Source: Centropus unirufus
Taxonomy: Eukaryota; Chordata; Aves; Cuculiformes; Centropidae
Assembly (NCBI GenBank): GCA_013397695.1
Contig: VYZI01000029.1
Coordinates: 3,005,558-3,069,557, forward strand
Reading direction: 5' to 3'
DNA length: 64,000 nucleotides
Made by a program: the position numbers and the translations under genes
The notes under the pieces: generated by a model
The model's database searches: none
What the model was told of the DNA's origin: nothing
The model's input: only the letters and a program-made list of their open reading frames with translations
Part shown: in pieces, positions 1-8,559 of the stretch
Position numbering within the stretch: position 1 is the first letter of the stretch
How the letters are laid out: each line of letters starts with the position of its first letter

Positions 1-892
1 ATACAGCATTTTCACATATTTTTTAGCAGCAAGGGCACAGGTGTATTTCTGCTCCCTTCCATCACTGGATTATGCTTTTTGACTTTTCAGGCGGGAGCAG
101 GAATATATTCTTCTTGAATTGTGGATGAGAGTTACAAGGTTTTTCAGCCATATTTGAAAGAAAAGAGCACAGAAGTGTATACTGCCATCTTCTCTGCTTT
201 GTGATATCTCTCTACTTTATTTGAGCACAGAAATTAAAAGAAAATGAGCCATTTTATCACTGCACTGTTTTTTACAGTGAGAGTTGCTTTTCAGAGATGC
301 CAGTATTAGAGTAATAAATATTAGGGGCTTTGTCTGTGATGAACAGATGTGTCCATTCCCTCCTCCTGAAAAAAAGGCATGCAAATGTACTTCATTATGA
401 CAAGAAGATCCGCTTTGGTCAAAACAACATGAGGCTTAATCTAGCCCTTCATGCAGGTAAAACTTTATTTTGAAAGGGTAGGATGTCATTAAAACATGAC
501 TAAAAACTGTGGCAGAATGAAATAGAAATTAACAATGGACCTGAGATTTGCCTACCATTGCTTGTAGTTGTTATCAGGAAATACCACATAGAGTCTGCTA
601 CTTCCAGTTAATTATACAAAACAGAAGAGCAATATGAGTAAGGGAAAACAAATAGGTATACACAGACACATGTCTATATATGTGCACAGGCACAGTAAAT
701 CACTCTTACAGAAAGCTCCATATACAACAGTCCAGGATTTCTTTCTGAATATTTCCCAGCACTGTTGAATCATCATCTCCATATGAAAAGTTTTCTTAGC
801 TGCAGCAAGCACCTCATAATAAGTTCATTTACCTTTCCTTCCCCTGATTAGAAACTACAAATTGCAGCTTAAGGCATAAAATATATGCTTTT
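1..892. other. Unique non-coding stretch
   Basis: I see no gene, RNA gene or transposon here. The sequence is AT-rich with frequent stops in all frames. The open frames present are short and have no domain I recognise. Confidence 0.5.
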
Positions 893-932
893 AAAACAAA
901 CAAACAAACAAACAAACAAACAAACAAACAAA
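893..932. repeat. (CAAA)n microsatellite
   Basis: Nine uninterrupted CAAA units run from 897 to 932, preceded by four A. Read on the minus strand it creates a false Phe-Val-Cys-Leu periodicity in an open frame, which should not be taken as protein. The array is pure, so it may vary in length between individuals. Confidence 0.97.
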
Positions 933-3085
933 TGTGCAATACCAATAAGACAAGCCATGGCCATTCTTCTTTCAGAGAAAATGTCGATAAAAAGCAATGT
1001 GACCAAAAAAATTCTTTTTCTCTTTGGTGGCCATGATATAGAGTGCTTTTCTGCATTATCAGTCATGAGTGAGTCAGGAAAATGCCCACACCATCTTCCT
1101 ATATCTCTGTAAATCAGAAGCGATACAACTAAAACTGAGAGGTTAAAACTTCCCAGACAAAAGAGCAAAATCCATTGATTTGAAGGCAAAACACCAATGA
1201 CGACAGACATTTCCTGGCTAGAAGTGACATTCAAAGACACCGTGAAAATTGTGTGCTCTCCCACTCACAAAATGCAGACACTTTCCTTTCTGGGTTTATT
1301 TTCCCCCACTATTTTACCTAAGCTGTCACTTCTGCTAAATTGTTCCTTGTGAAAGTTAAACTGTCTCTAGAGATGCATCCAGACTGCTGCCTTCTACAAG
1401 TTTCCCAAAGATAAAAAGAAAGCTATGGGTATAGATTACTAATGCCTTCCCACCTCACCACAGCTGCTCCAAGACACAAAAGGCCACATAAGTTGATTTT
1501 AGTTATGTCCTTTGCCATTTGTCAATGCCCTGGAGTTTAACTTTGCTGGACTTCAGCCTAGTACAGATCAACATGAAAATACTCACTATGTATCTCAATG
1601 TTTCCCTCAAAACTGCCCTTTCTTTAAATATATTTTAATCTCCCTGTTATACACTCTGTCTCTTCTCTCAGGTCATCGAGTCTATTTCTGGAAACCTGCT
1701 CACTCCAGTTTTTCTTATCAGACATCAGATGAAGTCCAGGGGAGTCCTCATTTTCTATCACCAAGATCAATATTGGTTTGGGAACCTTCTGCCCAGTGTA
1801 AACCTGAAAAACACAAGACTAGCAACTTTTCTTCCCACTATTAATAATCTCATTGCAGATTAACAGGCACAACAGAGTGGCTATGCAGATAGCCACTCTG
1901 TGTCAGAGCTTATCATGTCACTGGTCTTTTTCTAAGACTATTAAAATGGGTCTGTCTTTGCCTCTTTCACTTTCCCTCTCAAGCTCTTAGGCAGGTAACA
2001 ATTGCTACTCCAAATCACAGCCCTCCAGGGCATGTTAGACTCCAAACTCTTCAAGGATCAGTTACCTTCATTTTATTCTCTCTTCCAAAAAAATCAAAAC
2101 CAAAACAAAACAGTACTTAAAGTTCAGCACACACATCCACAATTATTGAGCTGGCCTCCTCTAGTTTGTGAGACTTTGATACATCCCGTGGTTTTACCCT
2201 CTCTAGGTGTCTGTTGGGTCCTTTCCAACAATGTTGTCTGGCTTGGGCGCTTGTTTTTTGCTTGCTTTTAAGATTTGGTGTCCACCTCTTCTCACCAAAG
2301 GCAAAAGATGCAATGCTTCCTCTTTGTCCCTCAGATCTGTGCTACCTGCCCTATCAGAGAGAAGAGCAACTCCTTGTGACAGCAGTCTTTTGTGTCATAA
2401 AATATATTTCCATTAAATGCAGTCTAATTGTCTTGGATGCCAAGATTTCGTTAGTGTATTCTCTATTTGATTTTTTTTTTCAGACCAGTTAGATATCCCT
2501 CATGCAAACACTGGGGACTACACCATTGGGCAGTCTTAATCTGAGTTTGCTGCTGAACATGTTTCAATATCCAGCACATTGCTCTGGAGTTAAACAATTC
2601 TTAAATAGTCTATGGATGGAACTAAATAGTTTAAGCAGTCTTCCCACATTGCCATTAGACTGTGGATATTCTGGATCAGAAGTCATGTCTTTAAAACTCT
2701 TAGAAAATGTTTAAATTCTTAATAAACAAACTGTGATACCTTATCTGACATAGTCATGGTCTGTGTGCAATACCAGACAAATACCATCTTCATATGTGAG
2801 ATCACACATTCAACAGATGAATTCTGTAGCAATATTATTTCTGGATACCAGGAATAATGATCTGGGGAAAAAAAGCTATTTTTTTTCACACCAAACATAA
2901 ATAAATTTATTTCAGCTGTGGAGCATGAATCTTCAGTTTCTGGACTTACATTGTTGCTGGGTTTTTAAATATACCAAAATTTCTGAAATTAATTGGGTTT
3001 TTTATTCGTTGTCTAAGTCACCCACACTGATTAATATTCAATATTTATAAATATAATATAATACATTTTGCATTTTCTTCATACG
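933..3085. other. Non-coding stretch with one perfect hairpin
   Basis: No gene is supported. A strong acceptor-like polypyrimidine-AG occurs at 1655-1671 and another at about 2469-2483, but neither has a convincing matching donor. The one structure that stands out is the inverted repeat at 1872-1901, listed separately. Confidence 0.45.
1872..1901. repeat. Perfect 13-bp inverted repeat with 4-nt loop
   Basis: The arms at 1872-1884 and 1889-1901 are exact reverse complements and are separated by the tetranucleotide GCAG. The DNA or its transcript could fold into a fully paired stem-loop. It has no flanking transposon features that I can see, and it is shorter than a normal microRNA precursor stem. 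Confidence 0.9.
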
Positions 3086-3225
3086 TAAATATCATGCAGG
3101 CATTCTGTTTACCAGCACCATGTTCGAAGTTTTGGGCAACAGTTTATCTCCATATCACATAAAACACTCTTTCAACATTGTTTGACAGGTAAGTCCTATC
3201 CAGTTAGACTCATAGTTTGTATTAC
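3085..3225 (-). mobile_element. Possible downstream part of a Ty3/gypsy-like relic
   Basis: On the minus strand, 3099-3125 reads EHGAGKQNA. This resembles the Gly-Lys-x-Asn motif found just after the RNase H domain of Ty3/gypsy polyproteins, before the usual Leu-Ser-Arg. The frame around it is decayed, with an in-frame stop about 10 residues upstream. The segment lies immediately beyond the 3' end of the CR1 copy, on the side where the element interrupted at 4736 should continue. Strand, order and rough spacing agree with one element split by the CR1. The match is short, so this half is tentative; the half at 4736-5035 is stronger. Confidence 0.38.
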
Positions 3226-3298
3226 TTTCATAAAATCGTGGAATTGCTAGGGTGGAAAAAACTTTGAGATCATTGAGTCTAACTGTACCTGTCCACTA

Positions 3299-3487
3299 CT
3301 AGACCATATCCTTAAGCACTTCATCTACTTTAAAATACCTCCTTTTAAATAGACATCTTTTAATTACCTTCAGGGACGGTGACTCAAACAACTCCCTGGG
3401 CAGCCTGTGCCAGTGCCTGATAACCCTTTTAGTGAAGAGTTTTTTCCTAATGTGTTCTGAATCTGCCCTGGCACAACTTGAAGCCAT
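3299..3487 (-). pseudogene. CR1 ORF2 C-terminal fragment
   Basis: The minus-strand frame contains the block FTKRVIRHWHRLPREL and ends with VDEVLKDMV just before a stop. This is the conserved end of CR1 ORF2, downstream of the reverse transcriptase and beside the 3' UTR. A small local duplication is visible as two similar pentapeptides (KRCLF, KRRYF) shortly before the terminus. It has no independent function. The initiator Met is only the first Met in the fragment, not a true start. Confidence 0.9.
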
Positions 3488-3540
3488 TGTCTCTCATCCG
3501 GTCACCTATCACTTGGGAGAAGAGACCAACAGCCGCCTTT

Positions 3541-3786
3541 CTACAACCTCCTTTCAGATAGCTGTGTGTGCTGTGTGATAGCACTCAAGATGGCCCATTC
3601 CATGACCTTTCCCAGCACTGAGGTCAGACAGACGGGCCTGAAGTCCACTGGATTCCCCCTCCGACCCTTCCTGTAAATGGATGTAACGTCTGCCAGCCTC
3701 CAGTCAGCCAGTACTGCTGGTAGATGATGGAAAATGGTTTGGTGAGCACCTCTGCCAATTCCCCCAGTGCTCTTGGGGGGTCTCAT
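3541..3786 (-). pseudogene. CR1 ORF2 reverse transcriptase fragment
   Basis: The fragment carries the N-terminal landmarks of the CR1 reverse transcriptase: LADWRLADVTSIYRKG, then a degenerate form of the Asn-Tyr-Arg-Pro-Val-Ser-Leu-Thr-Ser block (here DFRPVCLTSVLGKVMEW), then LSAITQHTQ. The palm motif with the catalytic Tyr/Phe-Ala-Asp-Asp is absent because sequence after about residue 80 is deleted. The frame then joins 3'-end sequence directly. The fragment is about 80 codons, against several hundred for an intact RT, and is inactive. Confidence 0.93.
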
Positions 3787-4151
3787 CCATCTCTGTAGAC
3801 TTGTGAATGTCTAATTGGCCAGAAAGGTCTCTTACCATTTCCTGTTGGATCATGGGACCTTTGCACAACTCTTCCTCCCTGTCTTCTGGCTCAGGAGGGA
3901 GGCTGAGTACCCAGAGAACATCTTACCTGACTATCAAAGACAGAGGCAAAGAAGGCATTAAGTACTTCAGCCTTATCCTCAAGCTTTGCCACTACTGTTC
4001 CTCCTGTGTCCAGTAAAGGATGGAGATTCTTCTTGGCCCTCCTATTGCTGTTGATTTATTTGTACAAACAATTTTTTATCATCTTTCACAGAATTGGCCA
4101 ATGTCAGTTCTAGTTGGGCTTTTGCCGTTCTGATTTTCTCTCTGCATGATC

Positions 4152-4712
4152 TTACTTCATCCTTCTAGTTCTTCTCAGATGCCTGCCCCTTCCTCCAAAG
4201 CTCATGTACTTTTTTCTTTTTTCTGAGATCTGCACAAAGCTCTCTGCTGAGCCAAGCTGCTTTTCTTCCCTGCTTACCCATTTTTCAGCACATGGGGATG
4301 GCCTTCTCTTGCGCTGACATGATTCCCTTCTCAAAGAGCATCCAATCCTCCTGGGATCCTTTGCCCTTAAGGACTGTCTACCATGGAACTTCATCAGTCA
4401 GCCTTTTAAACAGTCCAAAGCCTTCCCTCCAGAAGGCCAAGATGGTTGTTCTACTGTTCCCCCTCCTTACTTCTAGAACTGAGAATTCTGTCATCTTGCG
4501 ATCAGGTATCCTTCAACCATCACATCTCCAACAAGGCCTTCTCTGTTCACAAACAATAGGTCCAGCAGGGCACCTTCCCCGGTTTGTTCACTTACTGGTT
4601 GTGTGAGGAAGTTGTCTCCCACAGAGTCTAGGACTCCACACCTTCTGCATGGTTCTGTCAGATTTTGCAATATACGAGATCTGTCTGCAAAGCCCTTTCC
4701 AGCAAGTGCCAC
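4152..4712 (-). pseudogene. CR1 ORF2 endonuclease end and EN-RT linker, frameshifted
   Basis: The frame at 4491-4712 reads GDNFLTQPVSEQTGEGALLD followed by LLFVNREGLVGDVMVEG. This is the C-terminal part of the apurinic-like endonuclease of CR1 ORF2 (the Asp-Asn-Phe-Leu-Thr and Asp-Leu-Leu-Phe blocks). After a frameshift, 4152-4394 continues with the Lys/Arg-rich linker, recognisable by KDPRRIGCS-type and QISEKRKKY-type stretches and by the WxSRE and REKIRTAKAQLE-like residues in neighbouring frames. The catalytic N-terminal half of the endonuclease is missing because the copy is 5'-truncated at about 4735. Stops and frameshifts between the two blocks show it is non-functional. Confidence 0.88.
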
Positions 4713-4735
4713 TACTGTCTTGTGATCAGTTCCTG

Positions 4736-5035
4736 CTAGCGATGGTATTCCCTATAAAAACAATGAACATTTTTTTTGCATGCAAGGACTAAAGACAAAG
4801 CCTCCAATTCTTTTTGTGCCTGCTGACATGCTGTTCCAGTCAGGTCTCCAGAAGCATATGCCATGGGTCTCCAGTGATCACCATTCCTTGTTAAAAGTGT
4901 TGCCCCAAGGCCTTGCTTAGAAGCATCAACTGCCAGCTTTGTTTGGTGCTTATTATCATACGCTCTGAGGACAAGTTCCTTCTTTATCAACTACTTAAGA
5001 TTCAGAAAGTCCCTGTTGTGATTGCCGGTCCATGC
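4736..5035 (-). pseudogene. Ty3/gypsy-type RNase H fragment
   Basis: On the minus strand the segment starts near 5032 with a Trp codon and the pattern W-x(7)-F-x2-LK. A TAG stop follows at 4991-4993, and then an 84-codon frame. That frame contains LAVDASKQGLGATLL (Asp-Ala-Ser near 4919-4927), WRPMAYASGDLT and KELEALSLVLACKK. This is the order expected across the RT connection and RNase H core of Ty3/gypsy retrotransposons: a first catalytic Asp in DAS, then PVAYASR, then EKELLA. The region around the second acidic residue looks shortened by about two residues. The frame ends where the CR1 begins, so RNase H is cut mid-domain. Vertebrate gammaretrovirus RNase H lacks this YAS-plus-EKELLA arrangement, so I favour gypsy over a typical avian ERV. 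I see no LTRs, gag or integrase nearby. Confidence 0.72.
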
Positions 5036-6242
5036 CTATTATGCATTTTTACAAACTAAAGACCTTCAGACAGCAGTTTAAATGTTTTAGAGCTGTTTGA
5101 ATATAAACTTCCCATCAAAATTTGCCTTTTAAGTTTGTGTGTGTCTTCTTTATGTATGTATGGGGACATTTTAGTAATCAGATCTACTTGCATCCTCTGC
5201 TAAATTTCCTCCCTCCTCTACCCCTCACTACATTTTTCTAGATTTGGTATTTCTTTAACCTTGAACTCACATTTTTGTGTTCTACATTTCAACATTCTAA
5301 TTTAATCCCTTCCAGGAGCTTAACAGGGTCTCTGGTTGCAAAATTTTTCTATTATTTTTCTCCTCATCTTTTTCTCATGGGTTCATGTAATTTTTTGTGT
5401 ATTTGTGGGAAATGTTTGAGATTTAAAATAAAACAAACATTTCCAAAATAACATGGTAAATAGAGGCCTTTTAAATTGTACATTGAAACTGCATAGACCT
5501 CAGCCTTTGTTTTTCTAGAAGACACTGTCAGATCAAAGCTGAATTAACCAGTGGTCCCAGAAAACCTTCCCTAGGTAGGGATATTTTTCCCCTTTTTACC
5601 TGATTTGCTAGTTGTTCAGTCTGGCAGCCACAGAGTAGTGCTCATCCTTGTTTTTCATAATTATTGTGGAACAAATTAATTTGGAAACTCTGTGATGGTT
5701 TCCATTATATCTAACTTGGCTAAAATAACTCTTCCAAGTTTTCGTTTTAACTCAAGAGGGATTTTTAGGAACATCTACAACAGGATAACTAATTCAGTCA
5801 TTCTTATTTTATGTTTTTGTTGGCTTTCTTTGACAAAATTAAAAACATTTGGAAAAAAATCTCCAGGCTTATGAGCTGATGTCCTTTCAAGAAATGTATA
5901 CCATCAACAGTCGGAGATGTTTGAAGCAGAAGAGTAGTTACTTCATTTGTGAGCACAATTATAAAGTGTATGTTCTAAATTTGCTGTTTACATCAAGCCT
6001 ACAGTGAAAAAGCATAGTTTCCTCATTTATAGAATAGAAATTATATGTGTCTGTTCAACCCAACTTATATTTATTTTCAAACAGTTTCTTGAAGCTATGG
6101 ATGTTACCTGCCCTATGTAGTTTTGGAGTTTTATATCTCTCTGGTTTATGACTAGTAAGAAATCAATTTTGGATCAAGCAAGTATACTTGTATTAAGAGG
6201 TAGCTGTCTTTGTACAGATCACTTAAAGAGATTCTTACTTAC

Positions 6243-6319
6243 ATTGAAGATATCTGCATTTTTTTGTAGGCACAGCTTATTTTGTCTGTAAGGTTCTTCT
6301 CTATTGAAATGTAGAAGAT
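6243..6319 (-). other. Candidate 77-nt exon (low confidence)
   Basis: On the minus strand the block is preceded by a T-rich tract ending in TTTTTGCTTAG and followed by the strong donor GTAAGTAAG. It is open in at least two frames, including one giving LLHFNREEPYRQ. I recognise no protein. It lies 81 nt from the candidate block at 6401-6646, which would be an unusually short but possible intron. AT-rich DNA yields such pairs by chance, so transcript evidence is needed before this is called a gene. Confidence 0.15.
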
Positions 6320-6400
6320 CTAAGCAAAAACAAAAATCCTTAAATATATGTTTTCTTTCACATCATTCACACTTGTTTGTACAGCTTCTCCCAAACTCAC

Positions 6401-6646
6401 TCCATTAGAATTTGGGGGAGTATTTTTCCTATATTTTAATTTTTCTCCACATCTGTCTGTCACTATAGGCCCATGATTTGCAAAACCACTTCGTTCATTT
6501 TCATTTTTATATTCAGAAGTCTGGCCTGGTTCTTTTCTGCAGTTAGGTAAAATGCAAACAGTTTTTCTAGCTTCATGTTGAGATCTTCTAGCTTGAGGCC
6601 TCTGATACACACTATAGGCTTGTCTCAAAGCAAGGATAGCACTGGC
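6401..6646 (-). other. Candidate 246-nt exon (low confidence)
   Basis: The minus-strand block runs from a TTTTGCAG acceptor-like site to a GTGAGT donor-like site. It is open for exactly 82 codons in phase 0, starting ASAILALRQAYSVYQ. The frame is rich in Arg, Gln and Asn and has no hydrophobic segment or known motif. The acceptor's polypyrimidine tract is poor. Together with 6243-6319 it could be part of an unknown minus-strand gene, but an open frame of this length is not significant in this base composition. Confidence 0.15.
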
Positions 6647-8175
6647 CTGCAAAACACTGTTTCTGATTCAGTCTCAACTTTGCAATGAAAACTTCAGGAA
6701 TATTACTCTTTTTGTACACATGTGGCTGATCTCTCAGTATCCTCATCGTTCGTAGGGGTTAAGCTCCTTCAGCAAGTTGTTAATCCTAAATCAACTGTAG
6801 ATTTTCCAAAAATTCTCAACCCACCCACTTTTCTGTATTGAAAACGACAGCAACATTTAGGTCACCTTTCCCTTCCACCTGTCAGCATGAATTATCTATT
6901 TTTTGGACTACTTATTGTGTGTTATTTCTGAGAAGTTAAGATGTTTTGGAGTTCCTAGTTCTGTATTAGCCTTTCTCTCCCTTGTTTTCTCCATCTTTCT
7001 CCTCCTTCTCCTTTTTCACCTCCTTCCATTTCTTTTTCCATATTCTGTTCTGAGGTGATGATTAACAAAGACGCTGTAAGAGATCTTATAAATATAAGCC
7101 ATTCATATGGTAGGTGAGCAACTATTATATAGAAGGGCTTGAAAAGGAATAAGATATCTCTTTATCTTCCTTTGGCTGCTAATCAACAAACAACAGATGT
7201 GACATTTCAGCCTTATATGCAGAAGCAGCTTCAGGGTTTGCTCTTTTAACGAAAGAGTTGCCTGGAGATTGGTTCGCATTGCTCTGAATTTCTGAGAGGA
7301 CACATCTAGCTGCAGCATTTTTTTATCTTCTTCTGAGTTTGCATCATATGTATATTGTCCCTTTTGTCCTGGTGGTACAAAGGAGCCTACATTTTGGAGA
7401 GGAACAAGAAAAAAGATTTTCTTTCCTTTATTCCAGTCCAGATATTCATGTACATAATAACCTAGTAAAATTAATTTTAATATTTAAATAGATGATTATA
7501 TTTTTAACTGTAATATAATTTCAGAAGATAAAAAGAAGCATTTGTTGATTTAAGGAGGAACAATTAATAAATGGTGCTCTTTTTCAGAGTTATGACCTTT
7601 TTTGATTACCTCTCTATAGTGAAACATAACCTTATTGATCTGAATTTGTAAAACATCTCTGTAACTGTACTATGACTCATCAGGGACCGTGAAATCATTC
7701 TGTGGCCGTCCAAATCTTTCACAAATACCAGAAACAATAATTTCTAGTGGCAAATATTTCAAAATAGGCAGGGTAATAACTTTAAAGTACAAATTTGCAA
7801 GGTCCAAATGAAAGACTGTGGGTGAAAAGGGAGATAAAGAAGGCTTTGGATACTAGTAAGCTACAGAGCAAATCTGACAGCTTATGTTGCTAAATGATTA
7901 ATTAGTTCTCAACCTGTGCCTGACAATTCCTTCTGTTTTTTCTTCCACCTTCTACTCTACATGCTGTGTGTTGCTTTTACTTTTCATTTGAAGTATATAT
8001 TAGTAGGCAGCAAACAATAAACCGTAAGTCTATATAGTTTGCTTTTTATTTTTACAATTTCAGCTGGCCAAAAATGTTGTGTAAAAATTTGTTTTCTCTG
8101 AAGAATGAAGTTCTGTTAGAAAATGCTTTTTCATAGGAAAATATAACTTTATTACTTTTTCTTTTCATTTGTCAG

Positions 8176-8195
8176 CGGCAAGGTCAACAAGGAAA
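8176..8195 (+). other. Candidate 20-nt micro-exon (low confidence)
   Basis: Twenty bases are bracketed by a very strong acceptor (a continuous pyrimidine run ending CATTTGTCAG at 8175) and a strong donor (GGAAA then GTAAGT from 8196). If read in phase 0 it would encode RQGQQG plus two bases, reminiscent of a Gly-X-Y run but too short to mean anything. No neighbouring plus-strand exon was found. It may be only a fortuitous decoy pair. Confidence 0.15.
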
Positions 8196-8559
8196 GTAAG
8201 TTTCAATTTATATTTCTTGTTTTGCTTCAGGTTTAAAATCAGACTGTGCTTGTTTACTTTTAAAGGTCATGTAAAGTAGTTTGTATAACATTTTCCAACC
8301 AGTTTTATCTAAAAAGTAAGAGGTGTTGAGAGGATGTCAGAGGCAGAGACTGTTTAGCTCTAATTCAAACCCTGCTCCCTTTGCATAGTTGCTCTAGCTC
8401 CATTGAATGGTGGCTTTAAACTGGTATTCATGAGACAGACAGGGTAAATGACTGCTGTGTGCCCACTAGAAGGCATTGTTTCTTAGAAATAGGCAGACAG
8501 TAACCTTCAGGTATGCAAAATCCCTGTGAAAATAGTATAGCTGCAAGGTGTTGCACTGG
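8196..8559. other. Short non-coding stretch before the LTR-type repeat
   Basis: I see no gene. The left boundary of the repeat that follows is unclear, so part of 8340-8559 may belong to it. Confidence 0.3.

Larger units (their letters stand above)
3229..4735 (-). mobile_element. CR1 LINE, 5'-truncated and internally deleted
   Basis: CR1 is the main non-LTR retrotransposon of birds. It inserts by target-primed reverse transcription and usually leaves 5'-truncated copies. This one lies on the minus strand. Its 3' tail is at about 3229-3290, where the forward strand has the degenerate ATAGAATCGTGGAATTGC-type tail next to a GATCATTGAGTC block. Moving up in coordinate come the ORF2 C-terminus (3299-3487), a reverse transcriptase segment (3541-3786), the endonuclease-to-RT linker (4152-4394) and part of the endonuclease (4491-4712). 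Most of the RT is missing between about 3490 and 3541, so at least 1 kb has been deleted. Frameshifts and stops show the copy is dead. The CR1 sequence ends abruptly at about 4735 against a different retroelement. Confidence 0.93.
5036..8175. other. Non-coding stretch with weak candidate exons
   Basis: No gene is established. Two minus-strand blocks bounded by splice-like signals (6243-6319 and 6401-6646) are listed separately as low-confidence candidates. A pyrimidine-rich tract runs from 6970 to 7039. A minus-strand frame at about 7103-7461 is open, but no good donor closes it as an exon. Confidence 0.4.

Noticed and set aside
869..1264. 131-codon minus-strand frame with hydrophobic stretches
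   Set aside because: Its end is encoded by the CAAA microsatellite, no clear splice sites bound it, and this length is expected by chance in AT-rich DNA.
1672..1855. Open stretch after a strong acceptor-like CTTCTCTCAG
   Set aside because: Two frames are open at once, the only donor-like site is weak, and neither translation is recognisable.
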